From JAKALD01 sp963817785 (GTDB lineage Bacteria > Pseudomonadota > Gammaproteobacteria > Burkholderiales > SG8-39), in contig CAWFPL010000002.1 of assembly GCA_963817785.1 (NCBI GenBank), positions 434,001-498,000 of the forward strand: a stretch of DNA of 64,000 bases, given 5' to 3'. This document shows, one piece after another, positions 1 through 6,123 of this stretch (its first letter is position 1; every line of letters starts with the position of its first letter). The translations under genes and the position numbers were made by a program. A model generated the notes under the pieces. The model was not told the DNA's origin. It searched no databases and saw only the letters and a list, made by a program, of their open reading frames with translations.

Positions 1-304
1 AGATGCCCGCGCTGTGCAGGCCGATGCGGTAGCCCATGGCCTTTACTTCGCGCATCGCCCGAGCCAGTCCCGGCTGAGCGGTGGGTTCGCCGCCGCTGAA
101 CACCACGGCGTCAAGCAGCCCGTAACGGCGCTCCAGGAGCTCCAGCACTTCGCTCCAGGCGATGGCGCCTGACGCCCGGCTCGGCAGCAGATGCGGGTTG
201 TGGCAATACGCACATCGCCAGGGGCAGCCCTGGCAAAAGACGACCGCGGCAAGCTCGCCCGGAAAGTCGGCCGCCGAAAGCGGCGTCAGGCCGCCGACGC
301 GCAG
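1..304 (-). CDS. nrdG: anaerobic ribonucleotide reductase activating protein (radical SAM), C-terminus outside window
   Basis: Activase that uses S-adenosylmethionine and a 4Fe-4S cluster to make the glycyl radical on the class III reductase. The visible part reads LRVGGLTPLSAADFPG, then FCQGCPWRCAYCHNP with the CxxxCxxC cluster motif (Cys27, Cys31, Cys34 from the assumed start), then FSGGEPTAQ, the GGEP motif of radical SAM enzymes. It follows the glycyl-radical ORF closely, which fits an nrdD-nrdG operon. No ATG, GTG or TTG lies in frame between an upstream stop and the conserved LRVGG start. The CTG at 304 after a G-rich stretch is the best candidate but is uncertain. The family is sure; the start is not. 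Confidence 0.88.
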   Translation of the reverse strand, partial: MRVGGLTPLSAADFPGELAAVVFCQGCPWRCAYCHNPHLLPSRASGAIAWSEVLELLERRYGLLDAVVFSGGEPTAQPGLARAMREVKAMGYRIGLHSAGI

Positions 305-317
305 CGGCGCCCCCGCC

Positions 318-503
318 TCAGCCGAGGCTCGCCTGACGCTCGGTGAAAAACTTGCGCTCGTGGTGTTCGCCTTTTTTCCCGGTGTTGAAGGACGCCACCG
401 GCCGGTGGTAGCCCATCACGCGGGTCCAAACTTCGCAGCGCTGACGCTCCTTGTCGCGCAGCTCCGTTCGTGCAAGAGCTTCGGCTTCGGTCATCGCATT
501 CAT
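318..503 (-). CDS. separate glycyl-radical domain of class III ribonucleotide reductase
   Basis: A 61-residue protein carrying the C-terminal tail of NrdD: CEVWTRVMGYHRPVASFN, where RVMGY is the glycyl-radical motif and the Gly is the expected radical site, followed by NTGKKGEHHERKFF. The main nrdD ORF upstream ends at a zinc-type motif and lacks this tail. The two are in the same reading frame, separated by one TAG and ten codons, and this ORF has its own strong Shine-Dalgarno AGGAGG 7-8 bases before its ATG. That supports a real two-piece enzyme (body plus radical tail assembled in trans) rather than an error, though amber read-through is also possible. Small stand-alone NrdD-tail proteins are annotated in other betaproteobacteria, from memory. 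Confidence 0.85.
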   Translation of the reverse strand: MNAMTEAEALARTELRDKERQRCEVWTRVMGYHRPVASFNTGKKGEHHERKFFTERQASLG

Positions 504-533
504 GGCGTTTCCTCCTGAGACGTCGGCCGCGTT

Positions 534-2591
534 CTACGCGGCTTCGGGTTCGCGGTGCTTTCTCGCGAGCAGTTCTTCGTCGCACCGCGGACAGAACTCA
601 TGCTCGCCGGCGAGGTAGCCGTGCTTCGGGCAGATCGAGAACGTCGGTGTCACGGTGATGTAGGGCAGGCCGAAGCGCTCCAGCGCACGGCGAACCAGCT
701 TCTTGCACGCGTCTGTCGAAGTGAGGCGCTCGCTCATGTACAGGTGCAGCACCGTGCCGCCGGTATATTTGCGCTGCAGCTCTTCCTGGCGCTCCAAGGC
801 CTCGAACGGATCGTCGGTGAAGCCCACCGGCAGCTGGGAGGAATTGGTGTAGTACGGCATCTCGGCCGTTCCCGCCTGCAAAATGCCGGGGAAACGCTTC
901 CGGTCCTCCTTCGCAAAGCGGTAAGTCGTTCCCTCCGCCGGCGTCGCCTCGAGGTTGTACATGTGACCGGTCTCCTCCTGGAACGCCACGATGCGTGCCC
1001 GGATGCGATCGAGCAGCCGGCAGGCGAAGGCATGGCCCCACGGGGTGGTGATGTCGTGCGCATCGCTCGTGAAGTTGCGGATCATTTCGTTGATGCCGTT
1101 CACCCCGATGGTGGAGAAGTGGTTGCGCAGCGTGCCGAGGTAGCGTTTGGTGTAGGGAAACAGGCCCGCGTCGATGTGGCGCTGGACCACCTTGCGCTTG
1201 AGCTCCAGGCTATTCTTGGCGATCTCCATGAGCTCGTCGACGCGCGCGACAAGCGCCGCTTCGTCGCCGCGGAACAGGTACCCCAGCCGGGCGCAGTTGA
1301 GGGTCACCACGCCCACCGAGCCGGTCTGCTCGGCCGACCCGAACAGCCCGTTGCCGCGCTTCAGGAGCTCCCTCAAGTCGAGCTGAAGCCGGCAGCACAT
1401 CGAGCGGATCATGTTGGGCTTGAGCTCGGAGTTGATGAAGTTCTGAAAATACGGCAAGCCGTATTTGGCGGTCATCGCGAACAGCAATGAGGCATTTTCC
1501 GAATCCCAATCGAAATCCGGCGTCATGTTGTACGTCGGGATCGGAAAGGTGAATACCCGGCCCTTGTGGTCGCCCGCGGTCATGACCTCGATGTAGGCGC
1601 GATTGATCATATCCATTTCGCGCTGCAGGGCGCCATACGTAAAGGGCATCTCCTCGCCGCTCACGACCGGGACCTGCTCGCGCAGGTCCTCGGGGCAGAC
1701 CCAATCGAAGGTGAGGTTGGAGAAGGGCGTCTGCGTGCCCCAACGCGAAGGCACGTTGAGGTTGTAGATCAGTTCCTGGACGCACTGCTTCACCTCGGCG
1801 TAGGACATGCCGTCCTTGCGGATGTAGGGCGCCATGTAGGTGTCGAACGAGGAGAAGGCTTGCGCGCCGGCCCACTCGTTTTGCAGCGTGCCGAGGAAAT
1901 TGACGATCTGCCCGACCGCACTCGACATGTGCCTGGGCGGCGCCGCCTCGACCTTCCCAGGCACCCCGTTCAGGCCCTCCTGCAGAAGCATCCGGAGCGA
2001 CCAGCCGGCGCAGTACCCGGCAAGCATGTCCAGATCGTGGATGTGAATGTCGCCCTCGCGGTGCGCGCGCCCGGCTTCGGGGGCGTAGACGTGGCTGAGC
2101 CAGTAATTGGCCACGACCTTGCCCGACACGTTGAGAATCAGGCCGCCCAGGGAGTAGCCCTGGTTGGCGTTGGCGTTGACGCGCCAGTCGCGCCGCTCCA
2201 GGTACTCGTTGATCGAGCTCTCCACGTCCACTGCGGTGCGGCTGTCTTCGCGCAGGCGCCGGTGCTGCTCGCGGTAGGCGATGTAGGCGCGAGCGGTACG
2301 GTAATAGCCAGCGCCCAGCAGCGCCAGCTCGACGCTGTCCTGGATGCGTTCGATGTCGGGCACGCTCCCGGCGGGCAGCGCGGCGAGATCGGCAAGCACG
2401 CGCGCCGCAACCGGTTCGAGCGCGGCACCGTCGAACTCGCCGGCGGCAGCGCGAGCGCGCTGCATCGCGTTCACGATCTTGGCCGCGTTGAACGCGACTA
2501 GCTTGCCTTCGCGTTTGCGGACGCTCTGCGGCAGGCCACTTGCCGCGGACAGGGGGAAATCGCTCGAGATCGGGCGGGTGACGTTTGTCAT
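534..2591 (-). CDS. nrdD: anaerobic ribonucleoside-triphosphate reductase, catalytic body without glycyl-radical tail
   Basis: Reduces ribonucleoside triphosphates to deoxy forms without oxygen. About 685 residues from the ATG at 2591, preferred because AGGA lies 8 bases upstream; a GTG at 2621 would add 10 residues. An ATP-cone (VRKREGKLVAFNAAK, about 24-115) provides allosteric control. The core includes GTQTPFSNLTFDW, a cysteine pair in SMCCRLQLDL near residue 398, and GSVGVVTLNCARLGY. The C-terminus has a Cys/His zinc-type motif, CPKHGYLAGEHEFCPRC. The protein then stops at an amber codon (534-536) before the RVxGY radical motif, which is in the next ORF. An FNR-type box upstream suggests induction without oxygen. 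Confidence 0.95.
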   Translation of the reverse strand: MTNVTRPISSDFPLSAASGLPQSVRKREGKLVAFNAAKIVNAMQRARAAAGEFDGAALEPVAARVLADLAALPAGSVPDIERIQDSVELALLGAGYYRTARAYIAYREQHRRLREDSRTAVDVESSINEYLERRDWRVNANANQGYSLGGLILNVSGKVVANYWLSHVYAPEAGRAHREGDIHIHDLDMLAGYCAGWSLRMLLQEGLNGVPGKVEAAPPRHMSSAVGQIVNFLGTLQNEWAGAQAFSSFDTYMAPYIRKDGMSYAEVKQCVQELIYNLNVPSRWGTQTPFSNLTFDWVCPEDLREQVPVVSGEEMPFTYGALQREMDMINRAYIEVMTAGDHKGRVFTFPIPTYNMTPDFDWDSENASLLFAMTAKYGLPYFQNFINSELKPNMIRSMCCRLQLDLRELLKRGNGLFGSAEQTGSVGVVTLNCARLGYLFRGDEAALVARVDELMEIAKNSLELKRKVVQRHIDAGLFPYTKRYLGTLRNHFSTIGVNGINEMIRNFTSDAHDITTPWGHAFACRLLDRIRARIVAFQEETGHMYNLEATPAEGTTYRFAKEDRKRFPGILQAGTAEMPYYTNSSQLPVGFTDDPFEALERQEELQRKYTGGTVLHLYMSERLTSTDACKKLVRRALERFGLPYITVTPTFSICPKHGYLAGEHEFCPRCDEELLARKHREPEAA

Positions 2592-2699
2592 GCTTGTTGT
2601 CCTGCTCGAGTCCTTTTGCACAACATGCAGTGGTGGGGCGCTAAATTATCCCAACTCCTAGTGGCCGGCAACGGCGCCCAAGCCGACTCGGCCGTTGTT

Positions 2700-2713
2700 G
2701 TGATCTGGATCAA
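2700..2713 (-). promoter_or_regulatory. FNR/ANR-type binding site upstream of nrdD
   Basis: GTGATCTGGATCAA matches the FNR consensus TTGAT-N4-ATCAA at 9 of 10 defined positions. It lies about 109 bases upstream of the nrdD ATG. A GATAAT hexamer on the minus strand at 2645-2650 could be the -10 element, placing the box near -68, a class I activator position. The match is seen; the regulation is inferred from the known FNR control of nrdDG in other proteobacteria. Confidence 0.6.
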
Positions 2714-2888
2714 ATATTCCGCCGTGCGGCGCTTGCCGCAGGGCACCAAATTCTCCAGGGTTGCGCGCCGAGCTTGAGGCGCGAGCGGAGAACCGCGACC
2801 GCGCGCTCTTGTTCCGTGATGTTGGCCGCCGTCGGGGATTTCGGCAGACGCGTTCGCCCGTTGATCAGCCTTGCGGCTTGCGAGCGAC

Positions 2889-3290
2889 TCACGCCGCGAG
2901 CAATTGTGCCCCCGGCACTTTGGCGGCGCTTTGATCGAACGTCATCAGAGGCGCATGGCCGTGGGCGAGCGCGCAGCCTAGGTGAAGGCATTCCGCGAAA
3001 TCGGCTGGATGCTGGCGGTAGAGATACAACGCGGTCTCCAGCGCCGCCTCGTCCTGAAATTCGAGCTCCTGCGTCTCCAGGAGCGCCGAGAAGGTGGTCA
3101 AGACGACGTCCTTGGGGAAGCGGTAGCGCGAACGCAACACCCATTCGAGCTCGAGCGCCACGGTCAGGGGGACGAACAGCGCCTGACCTTCGCGGGCCGC
3201 GCGCTCGACCGGGCTCAAGGTCCCAGCCATCTGGCGCGGGTCGTCTTCGATCAACAGGCGCACGAGAATGTTGGTGTCGAGCGCCTGCAC
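2889..3290 (-). CDS. vapC: PIN-domain toxin, VapC family
   Basis: A 133-residue PIN-domain protein, expected to be a Mg2+-dependent ribonuclease that cleaves tRNA or rRNA. Conserved acidic residues are visible: Asp5 in ALDTNIL, the Glu of VALELEW, the Asp of PADFAECL and the Asp of MTFDQSA. The start is a GTG four bases after the vapB stop, which suggests translational coupling. Its cognate antitoxin is the AbrB-type ORF just upstream. The RNA target cannot be predicted from sequence. Confidence 0.87.
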   Translation of the reverse strand: MQALDTNILVRLLIEDDPRQMAGTLSPVERAAREGQALFVPLTVALELEWVLRSRYRFPKDVVLTTFSALLETQELEFQDEAALETALYLYRQHPADFAECLHLGCALAHGHAPLMTFDQSAAKVPGAQLLAA

Positions 3291-3294
3291 AAGC

Positions 3295-3519
3295 TCACTC
3301 TCGCCCGATGCGCAGGGCCTTTACTGGAATCTTCTTGCCTGTAGCGGGCTTGAGCGTGCCCGCCAGCTTAGCGAGCGTGCGGGTCTTGGCACGCAGCACG
3401 GTCGTTCCATCGGGCATGACGGTGAACACCACGCGGTCCCGGGCCCGCAGGCCGAGCGCCTGCCGCACTTCGACGGGAATGGTGATTTGACCCTTGCTGG
3501 TCACAGCGGCTTCAGGCAT
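3295..3519 (-). CDS. vapB: AbrB/MazE-type antitoxin, VapB family
   Basis: A 74-residue protein whose N-terminus, AAVTSKGQITIPVEVRQALG, is a typical AbrB/SpoVT swapped-hairpin DNA-binding domain. The C-terminal part is basic and should wrap the VapC toxin. It starts at an ATG after AAGGAG, and that ribosome site lies inside a perfect inverted repeat, so the VapBC complex probably represses its own operon there. Confidence 0.85.
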   Translation of the reverse strand: MPEAAVTSKGQITIPVEVRQALGLRARDRVVFTVMPDGTTVLRAKTRTLAKLAGTLKPATGKKIPVKALRIGRE

Positions 3520-3525
3520 CGCCTT

Positions 3526-3554
3526 CTCCTTACATTATTATATATTGTAAGGAG
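3526..3554. promoter_or_regulatory. vapBC operator: 9-bp perfect inverted repeat around an AT-rich core
   Basis: CTCCTTACA (3526-3534) and TGTAAGGAG (3546-3554) are perfect inverted arms around an 11-base AT-rich core. Read on the minus strand the core holds a TATAAT-like hexamer, and the proximal arm contains the vapB Shine-Dalgarno. It is well placed as both promoter and autoregulatory operator. Confidence 0.6.
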
Positions 3555-3594
3555 CGATGGGGGTCAAGTAAAGCTTGGCCGCGATGAATCCTGG

Positions 3595-3687
3595 ATGATC
3601 GCAGCGCCGAAGAAGGGCGACGCGGCGGTGCTGCTCGGAGTGCCGGAGCTGCTCGCGGAGGCCGAGGCGCAACTGCTGCGGGGATAA
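3595..3687 (+). pseudogene. 3' remnant of an unknown gene
   Basis: A short frame ending in TAA directly at a strong terminator. Its last 30 codons (MIAAPKKGDAAVLLGVPELL...) end almost entirely in G or C, like real genes in this window, yet no convincing start, ribosome site or upstream coding sequence exists because vapBC begins immediately to the left. I read it as the surviving tail of a gene truncated when vapBC or neighbouring DNA arrived. It could also be chance or a genuine 30-residue protein. The function is unknown. Confidence 0.3.
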
Positions 3688-3715
3688 AAAAAGGCCGGCT
3701 TGCGCCGGCCTTTTT
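3688..3715. terminator. bidirectional intrinsic terminator
   Basis: AAAAAGGCCGGC and GCCGGCCTTTTT form a 12-bp perfect stem with a TTGC loop. The A tract on one side and T tract on the other let it end transcription from both directions: the pilin gene on the minus strand and the small remnant on the plus strand. Confidence 0.85.
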
Positions 3716-3734
3716 GATCGCGCCGCTTGGCGGC

Positions 3735-4406
3735 TTAGATCTGCTTGCAGAGCGTGTAGGTGTTCGTACCAGTCTCTTGGTAGCTTGCCGGAGCGGTTAC
3801 CGTGCTGTCGATCGTGGGATTCGGTGCGGCCTGAAGTATCGCGCGCACAGTGCCGTTCCCCGGAGTGCCATCGTCCATCTGCGTATCAAGCGCAATGGCC
3901 ACTTTGTCGGGAATGTTCGCAGAACACACAATCAACCCGGCAAATCCTCCGAGGACAGGTTTGGTATTCGGCGAAGCTGCGCCATCCCCTGTCTGTACGC
4001 CAATAAGGCCCGTGAACGCGTTAAATGGCTGCGATGAACCACTTCCGGCCACGAATCCCGCGCGTCGAAGATCGTCCCACCAAAGGCAAGATTCAGTGCC
4101 CGTCGGCGCCGTAGTGCAGGGTGCATTATAGGAGCCCTCAACCACTCCATTTCCGTTACCGGACGTGGCGACAGTCGGCGTGGTCCACCGTGTTGCAGCA
4201 TTCGGATCATCGCCTGGAATGGCCCGGTAGCGATCCTGATACCCGTAATAGGCCGCCGAGATCCCGGAAAAATCGGCGAGCGCGTTCTTGATCTTGGCCT
4301 GGGTAATCATCTCCTGGCCCTTCAGGATCCCGCCCAGCAACAGGCCGATAATCACGAGGACGATCGCGATTTCCACCAGAGTGAAGCCTTTCTGCAGTTT
4401 GCTCAT
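3735..4406 (-). CDS. type IV pilin-like prepilin
   Basis: A 223-residue prepilin with a 7-residue leader (MSKLQKG) and the class III cleavage site G^FTLVE, including the Glu at position +5, then a hydrophobic helix (IAIVLVIIGLLLGGILKG). The remainder is a soluble domain with scattered cysteines. It has a matching sigma-54 promoter and a good ribosome site (AGAGGT), and ends at a strong terminator, so it is a monocistronic, separately controlled gene. Monocistronic control fits a major pilin made in bulk, used by the MSHA-like machine encoded further right (inference). No prepilin peptidase gene is in the window. Confidence 0.85.
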   Translation of the reverse strand: MSKLQKGFTLVEIAIVLVIIGLLLGGILKGQEMITQAKIKNALADFSGISAAYYGYQDRYRAIPGDDPNAATRWTTPTVATSGNGNGVVEGSYNAPCTTAPTGTESCLWWDDLRRAGFVAGSGSSQPFNAFTGLIGVQTGDGAASPNTKPVLGGFAGLIVCSANIPDKVAIALDTQMDDGTPGNGTVRAILQAAPNPTIDSTVTAPASYQETGTNTYTLCKQI

Positions 4407-4444
4407 GGCATTACCTCTCTATAGAGCCCATGCAGCTACACTCC

Positions 4445-4460
4445 AGCAAATCGCATGCCA
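4445..4460 (-). promoter_or_regulatory. sigma-54 (RpoN) promoter of the pilin gene
   Basis: On the minus strand TGGCATGCGATTTGCT fits the -24/-12 consensus TGGCAyG-N4-TTGCw, with GG and GC separated by exactly 10 bases. The predicted start of transcription is near 4433, about 27 bases before the ATG. Pilin genes in other proteobacteria are often RpoN-dependent through PilR-type activators, and such an activator is encoded at 23393-24832. Confidence 0.8.
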
Positions 4461-4527
4461 CGCCAAAACCCGAAAAAGGAGCCAAAAATCATTAGAAATC
4501 GTCAGAAAGTTGTTGAAATCTCGACAC

Positions 4528-4549
4528 AAACGTTGAATATTCAACGTTT
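4528..4549. promoter_or_regulatory. 22-bp perfect palindrome, candidate activator site
   Basis: A gapless 11+11 palindrome with half-site AAACGTTGAAT. Its centre is about 105 bases upstream of the predicted sigma-54 start, a typical enhancer position. It overlaps the last codons of the 4541-5281 gene. No T-tract follows, so it is unlikely to be a terminator. GTCAGAAA (4501-4508) recurs inverted at 4547-4554. Confidence 0.5.
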
Positions 4550-5281
4550 CTGACGTGCGCCTGCCGGAGCCTGCTGCTGCCGCTGCTCAAGCTTCTCCAG
4601 CTGATTCTGCAGAAAGCGGCGCTCGGCCGGGTCGCGGATATCCCCCCGCACGAGCAGCCCCCCCAGCATGATCTTGGCCGCCTGCAGTTCGTTTATATCC
4701 TCGAGCATGAAGACCACCATGTGCTTGGCCCACAGCGGCACGTTCTCGGCGGTGGTGTCGCGCTGGAGCGCCGTGGCGTAGCGCAGCGCGAGCGGCATGT
4801 CGTGTAGCCGGTACTTGGCGATCAGGGCGGCCTGGGCGAGCCATTGCCAGCGGCGGTTGGGGTCTGCGAGGAACTCCTGGTGGATGAACTGGAGCACTTC
4901 CCGCACCTTCACCGGATCGGGAATCTCGGCATAGACGCGCGCTGCCGCAAACAGCGGGTACTGGCTGCGCGGGTCGGTCGCGAGAATCGCGCGCAGCCAG
5001 GCGAGCAGCCGCGTGTAGTTCAGGCGCCGGAAGGGGATGTCGTTGCCCGCGCGCAGGTCGAACGACTGGACGTAGATCATCGCGAGTCGCGCCGCCGCAG
5101 CGGTTTCGCCGAAGCTCGCCAGGCGCAAGGCGAGCGGACGCGGGGCGGGCGGCAAGTTCTCCACTGCGTTGCGGTGGGCGCTCGGAACGGCCTGCAAGGC
5201 AAGCTGCGCAGCGAGGCTCGCGGCGAGGAGCGCCCAGAGCCAGCCCGGGACCGCCGACAACGGGCGCTCGCGAGCGCTCAC
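4541..5281 (-). CDS. membrane-anchored TPR-like protein of unknown function
   Basis: About 246 residues from the GTG at 5281, which overlaps the stop of the permease (GTGA). There is one N-terminal membrane segment (WLWALLAASLAAQLALQAV), then an alpha-helical region of TPR type (YPLFAAARVYAEIP, WQWLAQAALIAKYRLHDM). The C-terminus is Gln-rich (LEKLEQRQQQA). The longer upstream frame is only a shadow of the permease. Coupling with the ABC permease suggests both work in one complex. No specific function can be assigned. Confidence 0.75.
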   Translation of the reverse strand: MSARERPLSAVPGWLWALLAASLAAQLALQAVPSAHRNAVENLPPAPRPLALRLASFGETAAAARLAMIYVQSFDLRAGNDIPFRRLNYTRLLAWLRAILATDPRSQYPLFAAARVYAEIPDPVKVREVLQFIHQEFLADPNRRWQWLAQAALIAKYRLHDMPLALRYATALQRDTTAENVPLWAKHMVVFMLEDINELQAAKIMLGGLLVRGDIRDPAERRFLQNQLEKLEQRQQQAPAGARQKR

Positions 5282-6042
5282 AGGTTGCGCCGCCTGAAGT
5301 CGAACAAGCCCGCTGCGATGAGCAGCAGGGTGTAGACCCCGAGTCCCGCCAGGAGCTTTCCGAACTCGAGCGCCGAGGGCGCGCCATAGAGCAGCCAGTC
5401 GGTACGGGTGGCGGCGTCGAGGCGCGGCAGCACCAGCGCGAGCGCATCGACGGTCCATTGCGCCATCCGGTGCGTCAGCGTCGGCTCGGCGAGCGGCCCC
5501 CCGGCGATGGCCTGGACGGCCGCGATGACGCGGGCGAGCAGATACAGGCCCGCGGTCGCAGCGATCGAGGGCAGGACCTGCCCGAGCGCCATCGAGAAGA
5601 ACAGGCTCGCCGCGGCGACGAGCAGGGTTTCGACGGCGAGCGAGACGCCCCACAGCGCTACGGCCCCCGGCGGCGCCCAGATGAGCAAGGGCAGCGCGAA
5701 GCACGCGGCCAGGGCCGCGCCGCAGAGCATGAAGCCGCACAGCTTGCCGAGGTAATAGGCCGAGCGCGAAACTGGCAGCGACAGAACCAGCTCGATCCCC
5801 TTGTCGTTCGCCTCGCGCACAGTGCTCGTGACGACGTAAGTCATCAGGACGAACACCGCACAGGCGCGCAGGACCGCTGCGCTCACCGCCGCTTGCAGCT
5901 GCAGGCTCTCGGTGATGGCGACCTGCGACAGGAAGCCGGCCAGCCCCAGCGCCAGCGCGACGCTGCCCAGCGCGAGCCAGGGCAGCCCGCTGCGGCGGGC
6001 TTCGATCAGGATGGAGCGGGTGAGCGCGACGACGGAACGCAT
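5278..6042 (-). CDS. ABC-2 type transporter permease
   Basis: About 254 residues from the ATG at 6042, with roughly six membrane segments, for example VFVLMTYVVTSTVREANDKG followed by ELVLSLPVSRSAYYLGKLCG, a stretch typical of ABC-2 permeases of the ABC-type export family. It ends in FDFRRRNL. No ATPase gene is adjacent. The only unpaired ABC ATPase of the island is at 24804-25589, at the opposite end of the msh-like operon, so the two are probably partners. The substrate is unknown. Confidence 0.78.
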   Translation of the reverse strand: MRSVVALTRSILIEARRSGLPWLALGSVALALGLAGFLSQVAITESLQLQAAVSAAVLRACAVFVLMTYVVTSTVREANDKGIELVLSLPVSRSAYYLGKLCGFMLCGAALAACFALPLLIWAPPGAVALWGVSLAVETLLVAAASLFFSMALGQVLPSIAATAGLYLLARVIAAVQAIAGGPLAEPTLTHRMAQWTVDALALVLPRLDAATRTDWLLYGAPSALEFGKLLAGLGVYTLLLIAAGLFDFRRRNL

Positions 6043-6123
6043 GCTCGGCGGGCCGGGCGGCGGGCGCCAGCGGCGGGAGCGCAACGGCAAGGCATCGGCT
6101 AGACTAGTCGGCACGCATTCAAC

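Noticed and set aside
534..536. The stop in nrdD as a recoded selenocysteine or pyrrolysine codon
   Set aside because: It is TAG, not TGA, so selenocysteine does not apply, and pyrrolysine is not expected in such an organism. A strong ribosome site follows instead.
555..1490. Long plus-strand frame opposite nrdD
   Set aside because: It is a high-GC shadow of nrdD without ribosome site or recognisable domain.
4528..4549. The 22-bp palindrome as a terminator
   Set aside because: It is AT-balanced with no T tract and overlaps codons of the upstream gene, and its distance to the sigma-54 start fits an enhancer.
4541..5740. A 399-codon reading of the TPR-like gene
   Set aside because: Its first 150 residues are the permease gene in another frame (Arg/Ala/Pro-rich). 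The GTG at 5281 with overlap is the better start.
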